Below are positions 1-12,300 of a stretch of 64,000 bases of DNA, in pieces; position 1 is the stretch's first letter; each line of letters begins with the position of its first letter. Source of the DNA: Sipunculus nudus (Eukaryota > Annelida > Sipuncula > Golfingiida > Sipunculidae); assembly GCA_026874595.1 (NCBI GenBank), contig CM049306.1, positions 18,221,019 through 18,285,018 on the forward strand, read 5' to 3'. The notes under the pieces are model-generated. The model was not told the DNA's origin, made no database searches, and saw only the letters and a program-made list of their open reading frames with translations. A program made the position numbers and the translations under genes.

Positions 1-409
1 AGAATTACATGAACTTACTTTGCCAGCAATCAGGTTATAATAAACTTTCATCTTTTATATAGTGACCAGAGGAAAGGGTGAAAATAATAGCTGGGCGCGA
101 AGATGGCCATAATTTGAGATTATGGGTTGCACTGATTCCAAGGCATAACAAATGCTGAAACATATTTTCTTTTCGAGGTAATGATCTTTTATACCTCCAA
201 AGAAGCCTGCTTGTATAAGTAGACCGAAAACAAAACGCAGAAAACAAGATAGATGTACTGTAGCTCAAGAAGGAGACAGCTTGATTTTCGCTGATCGAAT
301 TAATAACATTTTAATAACAATAGGAATAATATGTAATATAATACAAAAATGTTAATTAAAGCAAAGATAAGGAATAAGCAGGATATTATGTAGTATATAA
401 GAGTATAAA

Positions 410-925
410 CTAGAACTCTACATTCCAAGGAATGCAAGCTCCCGCCATGCGGGGGTCCTATTGTGGGATGCTCCCCAACCCGTGTTTGCTTTCTCTTATT
501 CGGCCCATATTCTTCTGAGGTTCATTCGTACATATGTGACTGGACATTTGTGAATATTTCTTGATGATGTTCTATGAATCCGAATCTTGGGAGGGATCCA
601 TTCGCTTTTTGATAGGCTCATTCCCAAAATGACCTGAAAATTTCATGAGATTCTGTCCATGACTCGTGCATAAGTAACTCTACATAAGTGCATGACTGTA
701 AATATTTCTTGATGACGCTCCAGAATCCTGAGAAGATGCTGGATCCATACCTAAATCTAATAAAACTCCATTCTTCCTTGGTCCGTTCTCGAAATGCCCT
801 GAAAATCTCCAGAGATTCCGGTCATGATTGCGTGAGTTATGTTGTGAACAACACACACACAAAACGCATACGAACGGGAATGATCGCATACCCACTTGGC
901 GGTGACAATAACTAGATGAAGTTGC
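410..925 (-). mobile_element. Helitron-like dispersed repeat, copy 1 (inverted)
   Basis: On the minus strand it reads from a GT-rich start (near 925) through TTCACAACATAACTCACGCAA to a perfect stem CATTCCTTGGAATG followed by CTAG|T at 413-410. The same modules occur at 61845-62272, 30385-30712, 23640-23826 and 52550-52860. A 3' hairpin followed by CTRR and a host T is the Helitron pattern. No transposase frame, so it is non-autonomous. Confidence 0.6.
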
Positions 926-978
926 CTTTACATCCGTAAACACATGAACCTAAGGAAAACTCACATGCAATGCAACAT

Positions 979-1094
979 AAGGGGCGTCAATTTAGGGGGG
1001 GGGGGATGGGGGTATATATCCCCCCCCCACTTTTTGGCAAGGGGGGGGGGGGATGGTCAATGTTATCATCCCCCCCCCCCCCCACTTTTAAGAG

Positions 1095-1147
<53 letters not shown>

Positions 1148-1393
1148 GTAAATGAAATATAGATTTGAATACAATATAGACAGGCTCCATTCATGAGTTT
1201 ACTGTCAACTATTACTTACATATATATTATATTGAAATATATTTGAAAGTTGATCAAGTATATATATATATATATATATTTGAAATGTGTTATGCAGGTG
1301 CCATAAAGGTATATATATATATATATATATACATGCAGGTGTGTAGGCGAGTCATCCCCCCCCCCCACCCTGGAAGAAAAATTGACGCCACTG
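979..1393. mobile_element. hAT-like MITE with TIRs GGCGTCAATTT
   Basis: Left end AAGGGGCGTCAATTT and right end AAAATTGACGCCACTG are inverted repeats. The flanks TGCAACAT (971-978) and TGCAATAC (1394-1401) match at 6 of 8 positions, a decayed 8-bp target duplication. The interior is poly-G/poly-C and (TA)n; no protein. Confidence 0.6.
1100..1142. repeat. (TA)n microsatellite
   Basis: About 21 TA units inside the MITE at 979-1393. Similar shorter tracts occur near 1259-1280, 1313-1331, 2238-2257, 4777-4840 and 5499-5529. Confidence 0.95.
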
Positions 1394-2604
1394 TGCAATA
1401 CAGAGCAAGTAAAGGCTAACGTGCAATACAACGTGACATTGAGACTAAAGGTGAACGTGACATTTAAAATGGTAACAACTGTCATGATGAGTACTGAACA
1501 GTTTGATATAATTATGATGTACATGAATACAGACAGGATGAAACGGTATGAAATAGGCTCACATTTCCGAAAATAGCTAAATTGAAATACAAATATATAT
1601 ATGAACAATTGATTTGCTTGCCACGTTGCCTAAGGCAGCATTTCGTGAAACTGAGTCAGTATTCGAAATGGAATAGTTCCTATAGATTATGCAAATAAAG
1701 GTCAAGATGACCAAAAATTAAAATGTTCGAGGGAGTCATTTGTTGCTGCTTTTTATTGGAGCTGGAACCAAATCCAATGAAACGTCTGATGGGTATCGAG
1801 CAAATGATCACTGTTACTTGATTTTGAGATCTTAGGTCAAGGGCACGACTTAAACGGTAACTGGAGGTTGATGCAGGTTTTATACTTTTATATCGCAAAT
1901 CAAACATATACATAAACAATTGACTTGCCTGCCTAGATAACAATGAGACAGCATTTAAGAGAAATTAAGGTCACCCTAAAATTATACAGTTTGAGGGACC
2001 CGGACGCCTCTTTTTTTCACCAAAATTTGAACAAAATCAAGTGAAATCTCTATAAGTACTTGCCCGATTTAACACGTAATGTCTTAAGACGAGTGTAACT
2101 TGACCTTGAGAGCAAAGGTCAAAGTCATGACTAAACCGGTGGAAGTTTATGAAGACTGGGTAGTTTGGTTTATTCTAGTGGTTATTAGCGAAGGGAGTGG
2201 CACTGCTTTACTTATGTTGTTCGCCCTAAAAATGTTATATATATATATATATATATGGGGCACACTGGGTCCTTGTGACTTAATTTAAGAAAATACTGTT
2301 TGTTTCTGTAGGACAAGTTAATATATATTGACTTGCAAACCAAGACACGCCTAAGATACCATTTCATAATTAACATATTGAATATATATTTTGATAATTG
2401 TAAATAATTTAACTTGAAATAAGTTCGCTATGAAGTTAACTGTAATTATGTATAGTTACCATACAATATCAGATACTGTTTTTATAGCAAAGGCCAAGAG
2501 CATATGAAGATGAACTTCTATTTGCGACTAATTTGTGGTCAGCCAAATGTCTTGTTAACTAATGGTGAAATACACCCTATAGTCTGTCCATTTGTTTCTC
2601 TCTT

Positions 2605-2647
<43 letters not shown>

Positions 2648-4798
2648 CACGTTTATATAAAGCCTGTGATGTGATGGACATATAACATTAGTCGTGTATA
2701 AATAAACATAAAATTTAATTATCTCTCTAAAACGAATCACAAATACAAATGTCTTTTAAACCAGTGCAAGAACCTCTTTTGAATTCAGAAACGTATAAAT
2801 AAGACTGTCCTAGAATATTAAATACGTCATGGTCATGTTTAAGGCTCTGAGATAACTCTCTCAAAGTGGGTTTTCGAATAATTAAAGTGTTACAAAGGGT
2901 CGACAAAGCTACCAGACAAGGTGGGTTACACTTACAGGACCTTGTGTTGTACAAGCTACATGCCATAGTAAATAAGCCGTTTCACTGCGATTTATACATT
3001 AAACTTACAACTCCGTAAGACGTATATTAATGTGTATGATATTAGAAGAGCTGTCACCCTGGATTTTATAACAGTATAAAATTTTACATAAAAATATTAA
3101 ATTTTCATGTTTGCAAAGAATGAAAAAAAACATTGAGGCATTGTGCAACATTAAAAACGATGTTAATGCGTGTAATGAATCTATAAACAACTTCAGCTAT
3201 GGTTCTACAGCTGTGTTGAGTTAATCCGCCAGTCAAACCTTCATGTCATGGGAAAACTACGCTCTTAAAAGGGTCACTATATATAGCGAAACATTGACGA
3301 GCACGAACCTGCATGTGGCTCGCATAAAATTCTGAAAACATATATACAGGAATGTGTATATACCCGCCAATTGTTATGGTGATTTGAGACTCACAGTATA
3401 AAATGTACAAAAGCAGTCTTTACTGATAAAGTATGAAAATGAACTAAAAAAAGGGAGTTCCATTTGTTCTGTGTGACCTGGCAGTCAGGTTCGACTCGAT
3501 AATCATCTACTGAAAAGAAATGATTTCAATTTAAATTGGCTAATTTTGTTATTAATCAAGGTGATAAAATTTTAATAAAACTACACAAAATAAATCTCCG
3601 GCCTCCACAGTAAAGTTCTATAACGTAAACTGTTCAGGGGGAGAGGGTGGGTGGGCGATTAAGAATCAGTGCGTGCACTTATGCCAATCATGCAATATTT
3701 AAAATATAAAATTTAGTACCAGGGTTAAATACATGTACTTTTATTTAAGAAATATGAATTTTATTTTATATAATATCAATTACATAACACAGAGTGGCGT
3801 TCCTGTTCACCTGACAAAAAATTTAGTCGGGCCCAGGTGACAAGTCACATGATATAGATTTATACATGATATATGACAAGGTTCTGTCATTTATATATTG
3901 TTAAAGTATTGCACTTACATAAGAACTTCAAAATAAGGTTTATCTTCCAGACAAAATATACACAAACTCTCATAACAAACCCGAACGCAAATCACAGACA
4001 AATATATACCTTGAAGAGACAATCTACCCTACAAGTTAAGTTTCCTGGATTTCTATATGATAAAATGTCCCATATAATATATACAGATGTACAATCAATC
4101 CTTTATAATATTGTAACAATTATTTTACAGTATTGCTATTGATAATACTATATCATGACGATGATGATATGAGTAGAAGAAGTTAAGAGATTCACAATCT
4201 TTGGTTTGTTTAATTTGTTACGAGTTTGTTTTACTGTCTGATCAATTCTATTCTGTGGATTTATTAAATCGCTACAATATAGAACATAGTGTACCTGGTG
4301 ACATCTGGTGGGCGATTTGTGGTTTAAAACATCACCCGACATTTGTTGCGCAAAATCTCGATGCGCAGTTTCTCGGTCAGTGGCGACTTTCACAGGAATA
4401 ATTAAGACAAATTATAGTCCAAACCTATCTAGCAGCGTTTCCAAACGTAATGTCAATGCACTTATGGCTTTAGGGAGCACAGTTAAGATGTGTATGTGTG
4501 GATGCGTGTATACGTCAACGGGGACCGAAGATCAAATTAAAGAAAATACAATATATTTGGTATAAACATTCTATAACATACACAACCATGCATGTAATGC
4601 AAGGTAAACACATGCAAAATATAACTATAAAGTAATAAATTTTATGCATTATCTGATGTATTTACACCAACATGAGCGTCAACAGCCAGGTCCCTTACTG
4701 ATACACATCGACAGAGGAAGCATGATTTAAATTTAAACTTTAACAATTGAAGCAATTTATTTGGGGTATATGTGTGTGTGTATATATATATATATATT

Positions 4799-4839
<41 letters not shown>

Positions 4840-5496
4840 CACCTGATGACCAACCCAATACCCTGAACAACCCAATGTCACGACCACATCAACTGGTCCA
4901 AAAATTCAAGAAGACCAGCCTTCTCGTTTCCAAGTTGGTTAGCGGGTATTTCTCCATCAAAGTCATAAAACCAGTATAATTTAGGCTGTTGCTATGTTCA
5001 AAGGGTATCTTTGAATCATGTATATAAACAGTCTACAAGAATCCCTTTCTTGAATGCTATTGCCCTTTATTCTGCAGGAGAATAAATGCTATTTACAGAG
5101 ATTGAATTGAATGCTGTATATACATAAATAATAAAGGCCAGCCTGCGGGGTACGCCTGGCACCACTGAGACATACCGGAACCGTAAATATATCAGGGAGT
5201 TTATAATAACTCCTTGCATATATATAGTCTTATGGACGAACGTTATGGCGCAAGGAACGGACTTTATTATGCATGGAATATCATAACTTGAGACATCATC
5301 TCCTGACGCTGTTTTGCTGCACGAAATAAGTTCGATATGATCGTATTTTCTTGTATGACACTAACTTATCACAGAAAGAAATATGTACAATAAGAAATAA
5401 AAGTCTCTATGACCGCCTATATCGATAATGTAACGTGTATCTATAAGTTCAGTTATCACCGGTACAAAAAAACTATATGAAAATGTTCTGCCCTAG

Positions 5497-5530
<34 letters not shown>

Positions 5531-6147
5531 ATATCTATATACAAATAAACTACTGGAAACTTTTTTTCACAAGAACTGAATGTCATTGAAGAAAATAAGA
5601 ACAGTTCCATTTTAATGGAAACCTTATTATTTTGAGGCCTCACCCATTCCTAAAATGTTCCACTGTATAAGAGATAGGCCACATCAAAAATAGAAACATA
5701 CATATTCTCTGCGCCTATTTTTACTGATCAATTTCCTTTTTTTGTATTGCCTTAGTGTTAAACCTATATTCATGACGTCGTGTAAATCAGGCCACATAGG
5801 TCAAATCATGTATTAACATTCAAAACCAATATATCTTTGTAACCAAGTCTGATCAGCAATCAAATATGAAAGCATAATAAGCAGAAGTATTACTGCGTAT
5901 GAAATGTATTTTTTCAGGCATAATAGAGTAATCAATGATGCATAAAAATCTCCAGACAAATGTAATATTAATTTTGAATCAGCTGGGCGATAATTCAATA
6001 TATTGGCAGAAAAATATAAATCACATGGCAGATAAATTAAGATAAAAAATATATAGTGTACTCTTGATATTATGAACTCTTATAGCATATATGCAATCAG
6101 CAGAAATCCTGATGGATGACATTTTATCTCTTATCTCCCTCCTCCCT
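1394..6147. other. 3' flank of the kinase gene, no gene seen
   Basis: AT-rich sequence with (TA)n tracts and a (CT)n tract at about 2609-2638. Open frames here are short, low in complexity and unlike known proteins. The kinase gene's 3' untranslated region must begin at 6147, but I could not fix a polyadenylation signal. Confidence 0.6.
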
Positions 6148-6316
6148 TCAGCCCTGTGCCCACTCGGAGTACCCGCTCCTAGGCCTGACATAATCTGACT
6201 TGCTGGTAGTTAGTGAATTCTGTCCCTCCAGGAAAGAACACAACTGGTCATGTATTTCTGCAAATGTTGGTCTCATATTCGGATCCATATCCCAACAGTT
6301 AAGCATGAGAACATAC
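6148..6316 (-). CDS. RTK exon 23: end of kinase domain, short tail, stop
   Basis: Residues 1589-1644 and a TGA stop. It reads [20 protein letters not shown], the final kinase helices with the conserved Arg, then a tail of about 27 residues containing [12 protein letters not shown]. The two tail tyrosines, 1631 and 1638, are seven residues apart. The tail is far shorter than in most receptor kinases. Confidence 0.92.
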
Positions 6317-9300
6317 CTACAGAAAACATAAAAATATTCATTTGTATGATATTCAATATTCAGAACTAGAATAAGTCCTTTCGGGAACAGAGGCAGGAAA
6401 CGGTAATACGAAGAATCTAGTGTCCACAAGTTAAAATTCTGGCCTTGTGAGATTCTGATAGTGTAAGTATTATAAATAAAGTAAGATTAAGATGGTGACA
6501 TATAATCAGCGCATATACAATGTGGAATTTTTTAATACAAGAACCTGAACATTAGAGCCTACACCATAAGAACATGAATCTGTATCAATTCAATAATATG
6601 TGAGGACCTCAATGGTCATTCTATAAAACAAAAACATGGGGAAAATATATTAAAACACCTACATTTCTGGAGGTGCGAAGTCTGGCTTGTCCATCCGATG
6701 ACCGCACTTGAGATAATCACGGATGTCGAACGGGTCCACGTCGGGATAGGGCGTGCACCCCCGGGTCATTAGTTCCCATAATAGTACCCCATATGACCAC
6801 TACAAGCATAAATGTCTTACTGAGTCTATATCAATACGAAGACCCACAACGGCTGCTTATTTATCTTACATTTCTACGATGTGTTAAGGCTGAAATATTA
6901 CTGCTATTCTTACTGATGGGCTGTTGACTGATAAAATAATGAAACTGAAATATTTTCATAAATTTAGGCGGAGATATTGTCTCTTTTTCTGAATAGCTGA
7001 CCGATCAACTGATTTTCACAATAATTTAACTGCAAACCTGTGACAAACCCCTGCAAGCTTCTTATATGTCTTACTTTCCCATGCGATATTTTTCCCGTGG
7101 ATAACACAACTAAAATGCCAACTCGGAATACAAACGCTATATAGATGACAAAGCATGATTCTCAATAGAGATTGTATTCTCTTGGAGTTCATTGAAGTCT
7201 CTGTAATTTCTTGAATCTTTCTTCGGACTTCAAGAGTGTAAAATAAATTATTACGTTTTAGCAACCACACAATGTACTGCAAAAAACAGCATTTTATTTC
7301 AATGTCACTTACTACATCACTTTTACTGCTGAAGACACCCTTTTCTAGATTTTCAATGGCCATCCACTTAACCGGAAGTGGACAGCCTGTACTGTTTTGT
7401 TGGTAGTAATCTGTTTGGTAGATGTCCCGTGAAAGACCGAAGTCTGCGATCTTGACAATAAGATCTTTATCTACCCTGAAGAGTAAGACGGCATGTATTT
7501 AATTATTAAGATACTTTGACAGAGCTTGGTACTAAGTTGGTCCTATCTATTGTCAACGTTACTTTGACGGATGTGTATAGGTAAATGATACTTCGGCTTT
7601 AAAACTAATTTTTTTTTAAATTTGGCAAATTTAGTATTGCTTTGCCTCCGAATCTTGTTGTCATAAGTAAAGTGAAGGGAAATTGCCCTACATTTATAAT
7701 AATTACATCCTTTGATAAGATGTGCTGACAATAATGATTTGTGGAATGTTGCATTTACTGGAGAAAGAGAATATAGATGGAAAACAATATTAATAATTTT
7801 AGCCAGTTTTTTGTGTAACTGTTATATATAAAATAATCACATTACACAAGGCTCAACACGTATCACGTGAAATGGTATGATACATTGTCATGGCAGATGT
7901 AAAATTAAGAATGAAATCACAGATAAATAAACTTCAACTTAAAAAAATATCAACCAATTAAAATAAAAGCCCATAATACTACAATAACTTATTTGAATAT
8001 CTGGTAATTTGAAAATTGAAAAATTACTTTAAAAAGGAAACAATATCCTCAAAAACTCACATGCAATTTCTTGCTGCTAAGTCTCTATGAACGAATTTTT
8101 GTTCAGCTAAATAACACATGCCATCTGCTATCTGGAGACCAAAATGTATTAGTTCCCCTACAGTCAGCATCTACAACGAAAATCAACATATTAAAACGAA
8201 ATCATAAAATGTCGCGCCCCTGATCCATGCCCTATCGAACAAGTTCATTTTATTAACGTTTTATTGACCCATTACCTTACTCTCAAATATATATCTTAGT
8301 TCCTGTACTCTCAATCTAGATAGGTGAAAAAATACATTAATTTACCCAGATCCACCGCCAAGCGTACACCTCAAGTATTTTAATATATTACCGTCTCAGT
8401 ATATTTGCAAAGGCAACATGCAGTATATCTTTTCGACACATTTTTATACCTTTTATGCTTCATTTAACTTATCTTAGGTGATTGAGCACTGCTATAATGA
8501 AAGTGTTCCGTGGTTCGAGACACTGCTTTATCATGTTGGGTTTTACTTCTATACATAAAATATATGATAAAATACTGAGTGTAAGGAGAATGTATTTTAC
8601 TATAGTAGACTATGTTCACTATGCGAATTTATTCTGCAGCCTATAAATATAAATTTCAACATATGAATTATGCTGAACATTTTAAAATAAACCTTTATCC
8701 TTTCACAGACTTACATTTTCTTCATTTTGAATGAAGTTCTTGAGGTCGCCATTCTGCATGTAAGGTAACAAGACAAAGGCTCGGTTATTTTCTATGGCGA
8801 CCCCCACGAGGTGAAGCACGTTACTGTGCTTAAAGTCCTTCATGATGGTGGCTTCTGCCAGGAACTGTTCCATCTCCTTCACTGTTATTTGGTTATCTGT
8901 GAATAAACAAAAAAATAAATTACACTATTCTGTCCTAGACTATATCTGGTTAAACATTCCTTCCAAGAGGATCCTATAGGGTGAACATGTAATATACCTT
9001 AGCATTATGATGGAACAAGCATTATTTTAATCTATTAATCACTTCACTATCATGTTATGAAGAATTTGAGTTGACTATCTTTAGTGAATTTCGGTGCTTA
9101 TTTCATCATGTATATTGCTTTTATCTCGTAAGGTACGAACATGAGATAGAACAAGTGTGAATATGACTAAATAGGGATCACTGAAGTTATTTGTTTCATT
9201 CCCAGATTGATTACCGACGAATGACTGGCTTCGATTTAATGTCAAAGTCTAACGTAATAAGAACAGAAACAGTCGATTAACTGCAAACAACGTGTCGTAA

Positions 9301-12300
9301 TACACAATTATCCTTGTGTCATTGTCTCTCAACACAACTTGAGATTTTTAAGAAAAGTTTTTTAAGCGGGCCTATTTCGATATCTGACGTCCATTAAATA
9401 AAGATAATCCTTTGGTCCTTTCATAAAAATAGGTCAGAAAGCGCTGATTCAACGGTACATACGCTATTCGTTTTGTTCATATTCTCATGTTTATAACATG
9501 TTGCGGCCCGCACAAATTATCCAAAACATTCAACAAGGACATCGGCAAGCCAGGCGAACCAGAGTTTTGCAAATGGTGTTGTGCAACTGGTGACCTTTAA
9601 TCTTCTGTATATACATGCAAGCTACCACACTCAGTTGCCCGTTTTATTTTCTGTTTGTCAACATACGTGCATGTACCGGGTTTACTGACAACTTGCAGGC
9701 CAGCAAGGTTATATGTCCTTCACAAATCTTTTATAGGACCTTCTTATAGAAGATATAACCTAGAGTATATTAATATATACAGAGAATAAGCCAGAAATAA
9801 TACAAAATCAACAGATAAAGCATGTAAGAGCTTGTTTTAAAGTAATTTCTGATTTTTCTATCCGACAATTATGTTGTTATTAGCCTTAAGGTTAAGTAAA
9901 CCTATTCCACGTGTGTTTGTTATGTGAATGGATTCAATCCAGATTCCAGACTTTACCCTGATTTGATTGGCTGGTACATGTGAAAAGCTGGACTGAATTT
10001 TATCTACAACTAAGATCTAGTAATGCATATTGTTTTTAATATCTGCTGAAAATTTGGGACTAAAAGTGGCAGAAATACTGTGCTTTAACTGAGTGCTTTT
10101 TAATCTAAAAATTTTAGTCTCAGGAGATTTCCCAGTGTGTGACGTCACTGCCGAGTTGACAGTATTTATAGATGTGCCAATAGTTTTTGAACAAATCACA
10201 GAACCTCATGTTTTAGTGGAAAAATATATAGAAAATGTTTTTCCTCCACAAATTGGGCTCATTTTATGTAAAATCTATATTAATATTTTTTTATATAATA
10301 TTTCATAACTAATTTTGTTATATGATAATGTGAGATTTGGAATACGTTTGCTTGACGTGAAGCATTTTGGGAATTATTACTGAAACCTGGGGAGCCTACC
10401 TCTGATGGTTTTTATGGCGACCGCCCGTCCCTGTGTGCTGAAGCTGTCATCAACGAGTCGTCCGATGTGCACCCTTCCGAATTGACCTGCAGCATTACAG
10501 ATCGTCTCTAAGCTTCGTCTTCATCAAGATTTATGAATTAAAATAATCATCAAACATAACATGTTTATCTTATAACCACTAGGTCTATTCATGGTATACA
10601 TGTGGTTAGTTCACTCTGCGTTTAACGGTTAAAATGCAATCAGATTAAAAGAGGATGGTACAATTTAGACATTGTCAGGTGGCCTTGAGGACCATCATTT
10701 GTGTAATTCGGTGCTATCTATAGTACTATCATTGTTACAATAGATTTGTACCACCAGTTGCTGTGTATATGCAAAAGGTAGTGATGTACATATCTAACCT
10801 TTCCCAATGACCTTGCCGACCACCATGCGTTTGCTGTCAATGAGACAATCTTGAACCCTGAGCCGCAGCTCATCCTGCAAGACTTCCAAGACATCCGTGA
10901 TAGGGGTCAGGTAGGTGCTGCCGGTGGACCCTGTGATGCCAAATACGAAAAATATTAATAACTTGAATAATCACTAAATTGCTTGGAAAAATGCCATATA
11001 CTGATAATCATTCTTTATTCTCACAGGCAAAAACACTAAACGAAATGATTAAAACAAGGCGTAAAACGGTGAGGTATACAAAAAACGTAAATTTAAGGAG
11101 AAATTGTAAAAAAAAAAAAATTTTGTCCAATCAGATGAGACCTTTTGCTGGAAGACACAGCCAAGCTAGACTGGTACCCCGCTCTATTATGGCACCGCTG
11201 CTCTAGGCCAATCTATGCTTGGCTGAGGGCCATAATAGAGCAGGGTACCAGTCTACAGCCAAGCGAGGAATACACGGAGCCAATCATGTTCATTTCGTTT
11301 TGAGTGACAGCTTATCGCCCCGGTAACCGTCTGAACAGGCCACAGGCTCAGAGAGAATTGCCCCAGACGTGGTTTGCTTAGGGCCTTGGACACTTGGATG
11401 GCCGGCGAGTTGTAATTCAAACGAAACGTAACAACAAAGGCTGCGTGCACACCTCGCAGGCTGGTTTCAGTTCTGCAGACAACAGATACATGGCTACGCT
11501 AAAACAATCATAATGTCATAATCGAGTCGGTCGATGATGCGAGAATACAGAGGCAGCAATTAAAATTCGACCATAGACTCTCATCAAGCGGCGCTTGAAG
11601 CGCAGCTATGGGCGGGGCCAGGATGCCTGTCGAGTGTTTGTTTATTGGCATCTGGTTGGCTGCTTGTCACATCATACGCACGTTTTTTTTTTCAGCGGCC
11701 ATCTGGTGTCTAAATATATCATAAACGGTCAAAGCTGGCAGCGTGAAAATCAGTTGCTTCTTAGAAACGCAAGATTTCCGCTGCCTCTGGAGCGTAGCTC
11801 TGTATAGACTTCCTGAATTATAAAGTCTTTTAAAGTAATTTACACACCGGGCCTTTTAAGTTGACAATTGAACCATACCTGCATAATACGCGGAGATATA
11901 AGCGTTGGCGTGGCTAGACGTGTGAAGCTCAAGATGAGGATGTTTGCTCTTCTCCTGCTTCCGTCGGCTGTAGACCAGACAAAGGATGAGTATCAGCAAT
12001 ACCAGCAGCACGACCACTGCTATGGCACCAATTATCCCGTACCGGAACGCAGGGTTATCCCACCAGCTGTTCTCGTACTTCAGATAGCCCACCACCGCCA
12101 CGATGTTACCGACCCGCACCTTTCATTGAATAATAAGGACGCTTATATGAGAACAGCTGTGTTGCCATAAGTAATACTTTTATAATTTATTTTTCAGAGC
12201 CTGGGTTTTACATGTACATATATATGCTGTATTATTGTACTCTAAATTATTCAGCGTAATTGTCTATGACATTAAGTCTGTACTGAAAGCACAGTCATTA

